Shown: in pieces, positions 37,713 to 46,126 of the stretch
Position numbering within the stretch: position 1 is the stretch's first letter
How the letters are laid out: every line of letters starts with the position of its first letter
Assembly: GCF_000750005.1 (NCBI RefSeq)
Contig: NZ_JPYA01000002.1
Coordinates: 1-64,000, forward strand
Direction of reading: 5' to 3'
Source: Geobacillus icigianus
GTDB lineage: Bacteria > Bacillota > Bacilli > Bacillales > Anoxybacillaceae
DNA: 64,000 bases
Position numbers and translations under genes: made by a program
Notes under the pieces: model-generated
Told to the model about the DNA's origin: nothing
The model's input: only the letters and a program-made list of their open reading frames with translations
The model's database searches: none

Positions 37713-38825
37713 ATGAAACAGCCGATTCCAGACCGGTTTCTCATCTCCCCGTTTTTTGTTTTTTTCGTCGTCCACGCTATACAGATTGGTGTTGGGGCGC
37801 TCAGCTTCCAACGGCCGCTGATGAAAGCGGTCGGGCAGGATGCCTGGATGGTCGTGCTTCTGGCCGGGCTGGCCGCCCACTTGTTCATTTGGTTGATGTA
37901 TCGCCTGCTTTCCCGCGCTCCTTTCGGCGGGGATATTGTCTCGCTTCATCAACATTATTTGGGCCGGTGGTTTGGCGGCCTGTTGAGCGTAGGAGTGATG
38001 TGTTATTATCTGTTGGCGGCGCTGACAGTGCTGCAGTCGTACATTGAAATCATTAAAGTATGGGTGTTTCCGCTCATGGGAACATGGCAGTTCAGCCTCA
38101 TTTTTTTGGCGCTCACCTATTACGCCGTACTTGGCGGATTCCGCGTCGTGGCGGGACTGTGTGTATGGGGTGTGGTCATTCCGCTGGCGACCATTTTCCC
38201 AATGTTATTTTTTCCGCTGGAGTACGCGCAGTATCGAAACTTGCTGCCGGTATTCGACCATTCGTTTGGGCAGCTCGTCAGCGCGTCGAAAGAGATGACG
38301 CTGCAATATTTAGGATTTGAAATGCTGCTCATGTACTACCCATTTGTGAAAAACGCGCCGTCTTCACAAAAATGGGCGCATGCCGCCAACGGTTTTACGA
38401 CCTTCATTTATCTTGTCATCATTCTTATCTCGATCGTGTTTTATAATCAAGAACAAATTCAGCACTTAACATGGCCGACGTTGACGCTGGCGAAAATTCC
38501 CGAAGTGCCGTTTATCGAACGGATGGAATACATCGTCATCTCGATTTATGTGCTTGTCGTGTTTCCGATCATCACCCTCTCGGTTTGGGCGGCGACGCGA
38601 GTTGTGAAACAGCTGTTTGCCGTCCAGCAGCGCCGGTCGCTGCCTGTGCTTCTTGTCATTTTGTTTATCGGCACGCTCTTGCTTCAAGAGAAAGCCGACA
38701 TCGAACGGATCGGCCAATGGACGGCCAAGCTCGGATTGTATCTTGTCGCCGTCTATGTTCCACTTTTATGCATCAGCGTGTGGGTGGTGGAAAAGGTGAA
38801 AAAAACGCTACAACAAAAGCCGTAA
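37713..38825 (+). CDS. Spore germination receptor permease-like subunit B (GerAB/endospore permease)
   Basis: 370 residues with ten membrane segments of the APC-like endospore permease family (TIGR00912-type). N-terminal SPFFVFFVVHAIQIGVG, central YLGFEMLLMYYPFVK, and the C-terminal WVVEKVKK are usual. The B subunit is thought to bind the germinant. GAGGAGGG precedes ATG 37713, 26 bp after subunit C. Last gene of the receptor operon; the queuosine promoter begins just behind it. Confidence 0.93.
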   Translation: MKQPIPDRFLISPFFVFFVVHAIQIGVGALSFQRPLMKAVGQDAWMVVLLAGLAAHLFIWLMYRLLSRAPFGGDIVSLHQHYLGRWFGGLLSVGVMCYYLLAALTVLQSYIEIIKVWVFPLMGTWQFSLIFLALTYYAVLGGFRVVAGLCVWGVVIPLATIFPMLFFPLEYAQYRNLLPVFDHSFGQLVSASKEMTLQYLGFEMLLMYYPFVKNAPSSQKWAHAANGFTTFIYLVIILISIVFYNQEQIQHLTWPTLTLAKIPEVPFIERMEYIVISIYVLVVFPIITLSVWAATRVVKQLFAVQQRRSLPVLLVILFIGTLLLQEKADIERIGQWTAKLGLYLVAVYVPLLCISVWVVEKVKKTLQQKP

Positions 38826-38880
38826 GTATGGTATAGTGAGAAAGAAAACAGAAGAATGCAATTCTGTACGTTTGTACGGG

Positions 38881-38955
38881 AGAGGTTTCTAGCAACACCC
38901 TCTATAAAAAACTAGGGACGGCTGTATCCTAGGGGTATGGCCTTTTTGTTTTGGA
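38881..38955 (+). ncRNA. preQ1-I riboswitch with terminator
   Basis: AGAGGTTTCTAGC, then ACACCCTCTATAAAAAACTAGGG (38881-38917, quoted in parts) is the compact preQ1-I pseudoknot: P1 AGAGG/CCTCT, C-rich loop and A-rich tail. The expression platform is a 10 bp terminator, GGCTGTATCC / GGGGTATGGCC, followed by TTTTTGTTTT. PreQ1 binding should stop transcription of queCDEF. An upstream TATAGT at 38832-38837 may be the -10 box; its -35 is poor. Confidence 0.93.
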
Positions 38956-38994
38956 AACCTCTTCTTCTGCTCATTCAGAAGGAGGCGAATGAGG

Positions 38995-39666
38995 ATGAAG
39001 CGAAAGGAAGAAAAGGCGGTCGTCGTCTTTAGCGGCGGCCAAGACAGCACGACGTGTTTGTTTTGGGCGAAAAAGCAGTTTGGTGACGTGGAAGCGGTGA
39101 CGTTTAACTACGGCCAGCGCCACCGTCTAGAAATAGAAGTGGCCTCGTCCATCGCCGCGGAACTTGGCGTCCGTCATACGGTGCTTGATTTGTCGCTTCT
39201 CGGGCAGTTGGCGCCGAACGCCTTGACGCGGCGCGATATCGCCATTGAACAAAAGGAAGGCGAGCTGCCGACGACGTTTGTGGACGGGCGCAATTTGTTG
39301 TTTTTGTCGTTCGCTGCCGTGCTTGCCAAACAGCGGGGGGCGCGCCATATGGTGACAGGTGTGTGCGAAACTGATTTCAGCGGCTATCCGGACTGCCGCG
39401 ATGTATTTATCAAATCTTTGAACGTCACGCTCAATTTGGCGATGGATTACGAATTTGTCATTCATACGCCGCTCATGTGGCTGACGAAAGCGGAAACGTG
39501 GAAGCTCGCTGATGAGCTCGGGGCGCTCGAGTTCATCCGCGCGAAGACGCTGACGTGCTACAACGGCGTCATCGCCGACGGCTGCGGCGAATGCCCAGCG
39601 TGCGTGCTGCGCAAGCGCGGGTTGGAGGAATATTTGCGGGAAAAAGCGGAGGTGGAGGCGCGATGA
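38995..39666 (+). CDS. queC: 7-cyano-7-deazaguanine (preQ0) synthase
   Basis: 223 residues. It converts 7-carboxy-7-deazaguanine to preQ0 with ATP and ammonia in queuosine biosynthesis. The PP-loop ATP-binding motif [14 protein letters not shown] starts at about residue 10, and the zinc site [13 protein letters not shown] is at the C-terminus. GGAGG is only 3 bases from ATG 38989, so ATG 38995 is a better start. Its stop overlaps queD (ATGATG). First gene behind the preQ1 riboswitch. Confidence 0.96.
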   Translation: MKRKEEKAVVVFSGGQDSTTCLFWAKKQFGDVEAVTFNYGQRHRLEIEVASSIAAELGVRHTVLDLSLLGQLAPNALTRRDIAIEQKEGELPTTFVDGRNLLFLSFAAVLAKQRGARHMVTGVCETDFSGYPDCRDVFIKSLNVTLNLAMDYEFVIHTPLMWLTKAETWKLADELGALEFIRAKTLTCYNGVIADGCGECPACVLRKRGLEEYLREKAEVEAR

Positions 39667-40100
39667 TGCATCAGCTCTATCCGCAGGTGGCGCATCACTA
39701 CCGCTATGAGTTGAACAAAGATATGCACATCGCCGCCGCCCATTTCATCCCGCACAAAGCGGCGGGAAGCTGCGCCAACGTCCACGGCCACACGTACATC
39801 GTCAATGTGACGATCGCCGGCGATGAGCTCGATGAGAGCGGCTTTTTAGTCAACTTCCAAACGGTAAAGAAGCTTGTCCACGGAAAATTGGACCATACGC
39901 TGCTCAATGATCACAACGATTGGTTTGACCGTCACGACCCGAACCGGTTTCCGACGACCGAAGTGGTGGCGCGCACGATTTATGAAACGATCCAGCGCTA
40001 TTTGGATACGCTGCCGCACAAGCCGAAATGTTTGCAAGTGTTTGTCCGCGAGACGCCGACGAGCTATGTCGTCTACCGGCCGAAAGCGGGGGAGCGGTAA
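39663..40100 (+). CDS. queD: 6-carboxy-5,6,7,8-tetrahydropterin synthase
   Basis: 145 residues, tunnelling fold. It makes 6-carboxytetrahydropterin from dihydroneopterin triphosphate, the first committed step to preQ1. Zinc ligands are visible in AAAHFIPHK and NVHGHTY, and the catalytic Cys lies in [19 protein letters not shown] precedes the start, which overlaps queC by 4 bp; its TAA overlaps the queE ATG by one base. Confidence 0.95.
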   Translation: MMHQLYPQVAHHYRYELNKDMHIAAAHFIPHKAAGSCANVHGHTYIVNVTIAGDELDESGFLVNFQTVKKLVHGKLDHTLLNDHNDWFDRHDPNRFPTTEVVARTIYETIQRYLDTLPHKPKCLQVFVRETPTSYVVYRPKAGER

Positions 40101-40834
40101 TGGCGCGCACGATTCCGGTGTTGGAGATTTTTGGTCCGACCATCCAAGGAGAAGGAATGGTGATCGGTCAAAAGACGATGTTCGTTCGCACCGCCGGCTG
40201 CGATTACCGCTGTCGCTGGTGCGATTCGGCGTTTACGTGGGACGGGTCGGCGAAAGACGAGATCGAGCAGCTGACGGCCGACGACATTTGGCAACGGCTT
40301 GAAGCCATTGGCGGCCGCCGCTTCCGCCACGTGACGATCTCCGGCGGCAACCCGCTGCTGATCGCCGCGCTCGGTGAGCTCGTCGCGCTCCTTCATGAAA
40401 AAGGGGTGCGGGTGGCGGTCGAAACGCAAGGGAGCCGCTGGCAGGATTGGCTGCTTGACGTTGACGACGTCACCCTTTCCCCGAAACCGCCAAGCTCGGG
40501 GATGGACACCGACTGGACGGCGCTCGATCAAATCATCGAACGGCTGCTGGCCGATCGCCGCCGGCTGCGGCGCATCAGTTTGAAAGTCGTCGTGTTTGAC
40601 GACGCTGATTTGGCGTATGCGAAACAGGTGCACCGCCGCTACCCAGGCGTTCCGTTTTACTTGCAGACGGGCAACGCCGATGTGGTCGCTTCCGGGGTGG
40701 ATGCCCTCCGCGCGAAGCTTCTCAGCCGGTTGGAATGGCTCGTCGAGCAAGCCGCCGAGTCGGAGGAGCTGGCCGATGTCCACATCCTGCCCCAGCTGCA
40801 CACGCTTCTTTGGGGAAACAAGCGCGGCGTGTAA
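40100..40834 (+). CDS. queE: 7-carboxy-7-deazaguanine synthase (radical SAM)
   Basis: 244 residues. Radical SAM enzyme that contracts carboxytetrahydropterin to 7-carboxy-7-deazaguanine. Cluster motif CDYRCRWCDSAF (three Cys, about 31-38), substrate loop FGPTIQGEG near residue 10, and SGGNP for SAM binding. The start overlaps the queD stop (taATG) with GGGGGAG upstream; a longer frame beginning inside queD is rejected. Confidence 0.95.
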   Translation: MARTIPVLEIFGPTIQGEGMVIGQKTMFVRTAGCDYRCRWCDSAFTWDGSAKDEIEQLTADDIWQRLEAIGGRRFRHVTISGGNPLLIAALGELVALLHEKGVRVAVETQGSRWQDWLLDVDDVTLSPKPPSSGMDTDWTALDQIIERLLADRRRLRRISLKVVVFDDADLAYAKQVHRRYPGVPFYLQTGNADVVASGVDALRAKLLSRLEWLVEQAAESEELADVHILPQLHTLLWGNKRGV

Positions 40835-40882
40835 AGCGGGGGCGGCTCACTTGGCATAGATCCATCAAGGAGGAATGAAGGA

Positions 40883-41380
40883 ATGGCAGGAAGAAAAGAG
40901 GAAGAATTGAAAGAGTTGACGCTGCTTGGCAATCAAGGAACGACGTATTCGTTTACGTACAATCCGAATCTTCTTGAAGTGTTTGACAACAAACATCCTG
41001 ACCGGGATTATTTCGTGAAGTTCAATTGTCCGGAGTTTACGACGTTGTGTCCAAAAACCGGACAACCGGACTTCGCGACGATTTACATCAGCTACATCCC
41101 GGACAAAAAATGCGTTGAAAGCAAGTCGTTGAAGCTGTATTTGTTCAGCTTCCGCAACCACGGCGACTTTCACGAAGACTGCGTCAACATCATTATGAAC
41201 GATTTGATCAAAGTCATGGAGCCGCGCTATATCGAAGTATGGGGAAAATTCACCCCGCGCGGCGGCATTTCCATCGACCCGTATTGCAACTGGGGACGCC
41301 CGGGGACGAAATACGAAAACATGGCGGAATACCGGCTGCTCAATCACGACTTGTATCCAGAAAACGTCGACAACCGCTGA
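40883..41380 (+). CDS. queF: NADPH-dependent preQ0 reductase
   Basis: 165 residues of the unimodular QueF type. It reduces the nitrile of preQ0 to the amine of preQ1. The active-site Cys is in [11 protein letters not shown] (about residue 56), and [21 protein letters not shown] is the NADPH-binding signature (given here in part: [12 protein letters not shown]). Start with GGAGGAATGAAGG upstream. Last gene of queCDEF; the downstream step (tgt/queA) is elsewhere. Confidence 0.96.
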   Translation: MAGRKEEELKELTLLGNQGTTYSFTYNPNLLEVFDNKHPDRDYFVKFNCPEFTTLCPKTGQPDFATIYISYIPDKKCVESKSLKLYLFSFRNHGDFHEDCVNIIMNDLIKVMEPRYIEVWGKFTPRGGISIDPYCNWGRPGTKYENMAEYRLLNHDLYPENVDNR

Positions 41381-41462
41381 AATCGTCAAAAAAGAGGTAG
41401 TTTTTTCGCTCCGGCTCATATATAATGAACGATGAACGTTGGTAGCCTTGGAGGTTGGGAAG

Positions 41463-42122
41463 TTGGAGCGAAGAACAGCCCTTTTGCTCGGAGCGAGCGG
41501 TTTGGTCGGCGGTGAAGTGCTGAAGCTGTTGTTGCAGTCGGATGTATACCGGCAGGTGACAGTGCTCGTTCGCACGCCGTTGCCGATCAAGCATGAAAAG
41601 CTGCAGCAAGTCGTCGCCGATTTTGCCCAGCTTGAGTCGTACGAGCGGTATTTTGCTGTCGACGATGTCTTTTGCTGCCTCGGGACGACGCGCAAAAAAG
41701 CGAAAACGAAGCAACGATTCATTCAAGTTGATTATGAATATACGCTGCGCGCCGCGGCGCTGGCGGAAAAACGCCGCGTGAAAAGCTTTTTGACCATCTC
41801 TTCGGTCGGTGCCGACCCTTGCTCGCCGTTTTTCTATCAGCGCGTCAAAGGGGAAATGGAAGAAGCGCTGCAACGGCTTTCCATCCCATCGCTTCATATT
41901 TTTCGTCCGTCGCTGCTTGTCGGCAAACGGCGGGAGTTCCGGCTCGGCGAGGCGCTCGCCGGGTGGCTGTTCGGTCGGCTGCCGTTTTTGTTCGTTGGCA
42001 AGTGGAAAAAGTACAAGCCGATTGATGCCCACGAGCTTGCGTTGGCGATGTTTTACCGGGCGTTGTCGGCGGCGGACGGCGTCCATATTTATGAATGTGA
42101 TGAACTCGCCCGCATTTCGTAA
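41463..42122 (+). CDS. NAD(P)-binding oxidoreductase (TIP30/HTATIP2-like)
   Basis: 219 residues with a Rossmann N-terminus (LLLGASGLVGGEVLKLLL) and the atypical SDR pattern FLTISSVGAD...FFYQRVKGEMEEAL, where YxxxK is YQRVK. The family is NAD(P)H-binding; substrate unknown. The TTG at 41463 lies 8 bases after GGAGG; an upstream TTG has no site. A TATAAT at 41421-41426 probably drives it, so it may be separate from the que operon. Terminator at 42127. Confidence 0.8.
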   Translation: MERRTALLLGASGLVGGEVLKLLLQSDVYRQVTVLVRTPLPIKHEKLQQVVADFAQLESYERYFAVDDVFCCLGTTRKKAKTKQRFIQVDYEYTLRAAALAEKRRVKSFLTISSVGADPCSPFFYQRVKGEMEEALQRLSIPSLHIFRPSLLVGKRREFRLGEALAGWLFGRLPFLFVGKWKKYKPIDAHELALAMFYRALSAADGVHIYECDELARIS

Positions 42123-42126
42123 ACAA

Positions 42127-42160
42127 AAAAGAGGCTCTTGGCAGCCTCTTTTTCCTATTC
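42127..42160. terminator. Bidirectional terminator
   Basis: GAGGCT-CTTGGC-AGCCTC flanked by A-run and T-run, between the oxidoreductase and ykvS, which converge. Confidence 0.85.
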
Positions 42161-42335
42161 ATTCAATAATTTTATAATTTTTATGATTGACAACCGTCCG
42201 CTCTTGCAAATCGAGTTCACGGTAGTTTTTCATGTATGTCAAATCCACGATGACTGAGTTTTCATTCACCTTCTCCACAATGCCGCGCAACCCATTTTTA
42301 AACTCGATGATATCTCCGACTTTGGCTTTTTTCAT
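42159..42335 (-). CDS. ykvS: DUF2187 family protein YkvS
   Basis: 58 residues. Small beta-barrel-like protein: KVGDIIEFKNGLRG, VEKVNENSVIVDLTYM, TVVNHKNYKII. Highly similar in pattern to B. subtilis YkvS; function unknown, possibly a KOW-like nucleic-acid-binding fold. The ATG at 42335 lies 7 bases after AAAAGGGG; the preceding ATG (42341) is too close to it. It sits between queF-side genes and the YkvT-like hydrolase, as in B. subtilis. Confidence 0.85.
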   Translation of the reverse strand: MKKAKVGDIIEFKNGLRGIVEKVNENSVIVDLTYMKNYRELDLQERTVVNHKNYKIIE

Positions 42336-42718
42336 CGTCATTCCCCTTTTATCCAATTTGATCATCAGCCGAATTTGCTGCGATGGAGCCACTCGGTGCA
42401 CTGATTCTTGCAACCGGCTTTTTTACTAGTTTGCCGTATTTTTGAATGCAAGTAAAGGGGATATATGTCCTAAAAAATTGAACGTACGTTCCAAACCAAA
42501 TCCCCTGCCACCTTATCACCAAAACATGTACTTGACGGTTCACTTCTCTGAATAAGTGTATGCAAAACATGATTGGTTTCCTGTTCTTTCTTGGTTACAT
42601 AAGTAAGGCACGTGATGAAAAAATCAAGGACAACTTTTGGTGAAGAGCCCCCTCCCTCAAGGGGAATGAAGGGCGACGGCCCGGCGAAGCGCAACGGAGG
42701 GCGTTTGCGATTGAAAAA
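42336..42718. other. Intergenic region upstream of ykvS
   Basis: About 380 bp. I see the region where a ykvS promoter must lie (minus strand) and a GC-rich stretch near 42650-42710 adjoining the hydrolase terminator. Open frames here lack ribosome binding sites and recognisable motifs. No dispersed repeat. Confidence 0.4.
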
Positions 42719-42746
42719 AGGGGCGAAACCGCCCCTTTGTTTTCGT
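42719..42746. terminator. Terminator of the LysM/SleB-like hydrolase gene
   Basis: GGGGCG-AAA-CCGCCCC with A-run to the left (T-run for the minus gene) and TTTGTTTTC to the right. Confidence 0.8.
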
Positions 42747-43331
42747 TTATTTGGCAAACACGTGGTTGCCGATGACAACGGTCACCGGGCGAGAGCGCAG
42801 CCAGTTGCTTTTCGCCGTTTTCGGATTATAGAAATAGAGCGAGCCGTTTCCTAAACCGCGAAAAGCAAGTGCTTCTTCAACGGCGCGGTAAGATTCGCGG
42901 TCAGCCGGTTCGTTGATCGTTCCGTTTGCGACCGGCGTAAACGCGTAATGGCCGCCAGAGCGCTCATAAATGACGTCGCGAATCGTATTCGGAAAATCAG
43001 GATGATCGACGCGATTGAGAACGACCGTCGCCACGGCCACTTTCCCGGCATACGGTTCTCCCTTCGCTTCGGCATGAACAAGGCGGGCAAGCAAATCTTT
43101 TTCTGCCGTTGTGATGCCGGCATCAGGGATGACGAGTGGTTCGCTAGGGTACAATAGATCGCCTTTGCGATTCTTTTGTTTCAGCTGCTTCAGCGGCACG
43201 CCGTATTGTTTGGCGATTTTCCAAAGCGTATCGCCGCGTTTGACTGTATGAATGGTCGCCGCATCGGCATGGCCGGCAAAGAAAAACGTTCCACACAATA
43301 GCGCCATCACCCATGCTTTTCCTCGTTTCAT
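42747..43331 (-). CDS. ykvT: LysM-domain cell wall hydrolase, SleB-like (YkvT-like)
   Basis: 194 residues. A signal peptide ([17 protein letters not shown], cleaved near residue 24) precedes one LysM repeat ([17 protein letters not shown]) and a Hydrolase_2/SleB-type domain with [17 protein letters not shown] (catalytic Glu), [11 protein letters not shown] and LYFYNPKTA. It probably cleaves peptidoglycan, perhaps in the spore cortex, as a lytic transglycosylase. GGAGGG abuts ATG 43337, so ATG 43331 is chosen. Place next to ykvS matches B. subtilis ykvT. Confidence 0.87.
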   Translation of the reverse strand: MKRGKAWVMALLCGTFFFAGHADAATIHTVKRGDTLWKIAKQYGVPLKQLKQKNRKGDLLYPSEPLVIPDAGITTAEKDLLARLVHAEAKGEPYAGKVAVATVVLNRVDHPDFPNTIRDVIYERSGGHYAFTPVANGTINEPADRESYRAVEEALAFRGLGNGSLYFYNPKTAKSNWLRSRPVTVVIGNHVFAK

Positions 43332-43471
43332 CCACATCCCTCCTCTCGTAAACTCGCTACTAGAGTAACAAGGATGGCGTCGTTCTTCATTATCTAAATG
43401 ATGGAAAAGGGTGCGAAGCGTTGATAGGACGAGTTTCATAGAAACGTTGGAAATTTCTCCGTCAAAAGCAA

Positions 43472-43505
43472 CATCCGGCTTTCCTCCTCCCTTGAAAGCC
43501 GGATG
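43472..43505 (-). terminator. Inverted repeat after the 65-residue gene
   Basis: Perfect 12 bp stem CATCCGGCTTTC / GAAAGCCGGATG; on the minus strand it is followed by TTGCTTTTG, a weak T-run. Confidence 0.65.
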
Positions 43506-43528
43506 TTGAAACGATGAAGACAAAGAAA

Positions 43529-43726
43529 TCAGCTGCGCGGGGTATCCATGTAATGGTAGAGAACGTGGCCGCCACGCTGGGCGATGCCGCGGAACTGTTT
43601 GAAATCGGGCTGTTGGATGAGCACGGAGCGGAAGAGTAAAAAATCTTCTTTTTTCACCAATAGTTCAGAGATGACGCCGTTGCGCAGTTCGTTGATTTTT
43701 TGAACGGCCCATGCTTCATTCATCAT
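43529..43726 (-). CDS. Small conserved-looking protein of unknown function
   Basis: 65 residues, charged and soluble: [50 protein letters not shown]. Good GGGGGG ribosome binding site before two tandem ATGs (43726, 43723) and a stem-loop after the stop support a real gene. I do not recognise the family. Confidence 0.7.
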   Translation of the reverse strand: MMNEAWAVQKINELRNGVISELLVKKEDFLLFRSVLIQQPDFKQFRGIAQRGGHVLYHYMDTPRS

Positions 43727-43894
43727 CGATCCCCCCAACCGTTGATGAAATCGCCTTGACAACATTTATCATAACGCAGCCGACGATGCGGATAAATACC
43801 CATATTTTGGCCGGGCAAACACCCTTTGCTTGTTCCGACATACAATATGGGTGGGTACGCGCCCCGAGAATATGAGTGAGAAAGGGAGAGGACA

Positions 43895-44464
43895 ATGAAT
43901 CATTGGAATTCGTATGTGAATCAACCATTTCCGGCGGCTGCCGGCTATAGCGGCGAGACGGGCCCGGCCGAGCCGGCGATGCCGATGACCTACTATCCAT
44001 CGATGGTGCCGTACAGCTACTGGTGTCCGCCCGCGATGCCGATGGCGCCGTTGGTCAGCCCGGCTTATATGGACGGGCTTGAGAGCTCGGATAGTTTCGA
44101 CAGTCCAGACAGTTCGAATCTGAAGCCGCCGCTCAGCCTAGGAACCATGCCGAATGTGGCGCCCGCTTCGGCCGGGTCGATGGGCGGAGAAGACAATGCG
44201 CCGCTTGCCGGCCATATGGCTCCGTACGGGAGCATGGCGCCAGCTGTCGGCACGGGAGGCGGCCCGACGCCAGCGTTCATTCCCTATATGTCGACGGGGG
44301 TGACGCCGGCTGTTGTTCCTAGTAGCGTCCCGTATGCGCCGATGTACTATCCGGTGCCGCACTCCACCATGCCATACGGTGGTTACGCCGCGCCGTGGCT
44401 GCCGTCATATGATGGCGGTCCCACCCCTTACGCCCCTGGATGGTCGACGCCGTATATTCCATAA
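43895..44464 (+). CDS. Pro/Met/Tyr/Gly-rich protein, possible spore coat component
   Basis: 189 residues of low complexity, about a third Pro, Met, Tyr, Gly and Ala. Repeated motifs such as PMTYYPSMVPYSYW, APMYYPVP and YGGYAAPWLPSY resemble tyrosine/proline-rich coat or crust proteins of Bacillales. No signal peptide, no membrane segment. GGGAGAGG site and a strong terminator support expression. Coat assignment is inference from composition only. Confidence 0.7.
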   Translation: MNHWNSYVNQPFPAAAGYSGETGPAEPAMPMTYYPSMVPYSYWCPPAMPMAPLVSPAYMDGLESSDSFDSPDSSNLKPPLSLGTMPNVAPASAGSMGGEDNAPLAGHMAPYGSMAPAVGTGGGPTPAFIPYMSTGVTPAVVPSSVPYAPMYYPVPHSTMPYGGYAAPWLPSYDGGPTPYAPGWSTPYIP

Positions 44465-44473
44465 CTCATGGAA

Positions 44474-44503
44474 AAAGACCGCGATAAAGCGGTCTTTTTT
44501 TTG
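44474..44503 (+). terminator. Terminator of the Pro/Tyr-rich protein gene
   Basis: GACCGC-GATAAA-GCGGTC plus eight T. Confidence 0.92.
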
Positions 44504-44599
44504 CGGGTGGACTCCGTGTCATTGCGCCGAAAAGGTCGGTGAAAACCGGCTGCCGCAAGCAAATCTGCGGCATGGCGCCAAAAAAGAAGGCTCATTTCA

Positions 44600-44665
44600 C
44601 TAGACTTTTCTAACCGGGAAACAAATGGAATCGCACGATTTTGTACGAAGTCACCGTCCCTCTAG
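44600..44665 (-). repeat. Short deletion derivative of the CTAG-ended repeat
   Basis: 66 bp bounded by CTAG on both sides; inside it carries the GCGATTCCATTTG and TTCGTACAAAAT sequence (reverse strand) of the fragment at 17745. Its right CTAG is the left end of the next copy. Confidence 0.65.
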
Positions 44666-44788
44666 AAGGGCGGTGATTTACTCGCGCAACTGCTCCCCGG
44701 CATTGTTTCTCAAATAGAAAAGCCTTGCAACAATGCAAACTTTTTTTCGTCAACTAAAGGCAACCAATGTTTTTCATCAGCCTCCGAG
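44662..44788 (+). repeat. CTAG-ended dispersed repeat, copy G1
   Basis: CTAGAAGGGCGGTGATTTAC to TTTTTCATCAGCCTCCGAG; core GTTTCTCAAATAGAAAAGCC. Confidence 0.8.
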
Positions 44789-44922
44789 CAGGGCGGTGAT
44801 TTGCTGGCCCCACCGCTTCTTAGGATCGTTTCTCAAGTGGAAAAAACTTGCTGCATCAGCCTCTATGTTCACGCGTTCCATCATCGATCAAGGCAAACAG
44901 CGGTTTTTCACCAGCCTCCTAA
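44785..44922 (+). repeat. CTAG-ended dispersed repeat, copy G2
   Basis: CGAGCAGGGCGGTGATTTGC to TTTTTCACCAGCCTCCTAAG; core GTTTCTCAAGTGGAAAAAAC. Direct tandem with G1, joined through the CGAG (altered CTAG). Apart from the repeats, 44504-45028 holds only a TATAAT at 44958-44963, likely the -10 box of the next gene. Confidence 0.8.
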
Positions 44923-45028
44923 GGAGTGGGCGAATGTTTTGTGACGCTTCTGAATGGTATAATAAGCGGTAGTTTCCCGAGCAAGAAAAGATGGAATGTT
45001 TGAGAATGCGGAAAGGAGAACGGGTGGA

Positions 45029-45778
45029 ATGGGAATGAAGGAAAAGACAGTGATTGTCACGGGTGGAGCAAACGGAATTGGCAAAGCCATCGCCACAATG
45101 TTCGCCAAAAACGGAGCGAATGTTGCCATCGTCGATATGGATGCGGAAAACGGGGAAAGGCTAGCCGAACAGCTGCGAGCGGAAGGAAGGCATGCGGCGT
45201 TTGTGAAAGCGGACGTGCGCTGGGCCGCTGAGATTGAGCGGTTTGTCAAGGAAGCGGCCGATCGTTTTGGCGGCATTGACTATTTGATTAACAACGCCGG
45301 CGTTTCGCGCTGGAAATCGCCGTATGAGTTGACCGTCGAGGAGTGGGATGACGTGTTGGCGACGAACTTGCGGAGCGCCTTTTTGGCTTCGCGTGAGGCG
45401 GCGAAATATATGCGCCGCAACGTCAAAGGAGGGGCGATCGTCAACATCGCCTCGACGCGGGCGCTGATGTCCGAGCCGAATTCGGAGGCGTATGCCGCGT
45501 CAAAAGGCGGGCTCATCGCGTTGACCCATGCGTTGGCGGTGTCGCTTTCCCAAGATCGCATCCGCGTGAACTGCATCAGCCCTGGCTGGATTGAAACCGG
45601 CGATTACCGCCAATTGCGGAGCATCGACCACGAACAACATCCGGCCGGCCGCGTCGGTCAACCGGATGATATCGCGCGCGCTTGTCTGTATTTGTGCGAT
45701 GAAGAAAACGATTTTATCACCGGGACGAATCTCATCATTGATGGGGGGATGACAAGGAAAATGGTGTATATTGAGTAG
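45029..45778 (+). CDS. Short-chain dehydrogenase/reductase
   Basis: 249 residues. Classical SDR: cofactor motif VTGGANGIGKAIA, DMDAE after beta-2 (suggests NAD over NADP), NNAGVS, catalytic Ser in NIASTRAL, and Tyr/Lys in YAASKGG. Start ATG 45029 after GGAGAACGGGTGG, with a further ATG at 45035 as alternative. Substrate unknown; resembles glucose- and acyl-type SDRs equally. The next gene starts 58 bp later and may be cotranscribed. Confidence 0.88.
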   Translation: MGMKEKTVIVTGGANGIGKAIATMFAKNGANVAIVDMDAENGERLAEQLRAEGRHAAFVKADVRWAAEIERFVKEAADRFGGIDYLINNAGVSRWKSPYELTVEEWDDVLATNLRSAFLASREAAKYMRRNVKGGAIVNIASTRALMSEPNSEAYAASKGGLIALTHALAVSLSQDRIRVNCISPGWIETGDYRQLRSIDHEQHPAGRVGQPDDIARACLYLCDEENDFITGTNLIIDGGMTRKMVYIE

Positions 45779-45836
45779 GGAGCAGGGGTTTGCTAAAATA
45801 AACGAAATGGAAGTCTTCAAAAGGTGGGATGAGGGA

Positions 45837-46082
45837 ATGAAAATCCGCAAAACGCCGGTCGTGGACGGACAAGCTCCTACGCGCGTTTATCTTTATGAAA
45901 ACCGAAAAGAGGAGTACATTCTTCTCGCTATTCCGGCGCTTGAGTGGTCCTTTTCATTCTCTTATGAGGAGGAAACGGAAGAGACGGCGCGGCGGTTGGA
46001 GGCATCGTTGGAAAAACGGCTCGGTCGCGAGCGCGCCGCCTTGCTGGCGGAGCAGCTGCTCGGTTGGGCGCGGGAAATGTAG
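45837..46082 (+). CDS. YueH-like small protein
   Basis: 81 residues: MKIRKTPVVDG, VYLYENRKEEYILLAIPALEWS, then a helical charged C-terminus. Size and the YENRKEEY pattern fit the B. subtilis YueH family of unknown function. AAGGTGGG lies 9 bases before ATG 45837. It follows the SDR gene and precedes the kinase gene in the same direction. Confidence 0.7.
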   Translation: MKIRKTPVVDGQAPTRVYLYENRKEEYILLAIPALEWSFSFSYEEETEETARRLEASLEKRLGRERAALLAEQLLGWAREM

Positions 46083-46126
46083 CCCGGCGGCCCACGATTT
46101 TTGCATGTTAGGGGTTCGATGGGGAC

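Noticed and set aside
42349..42600. Minus-strand open frames between ykvS and the hydrolase gene
   Set aside because: No ribosome binding site, no motif, and codon use unlike neighbouring genes.
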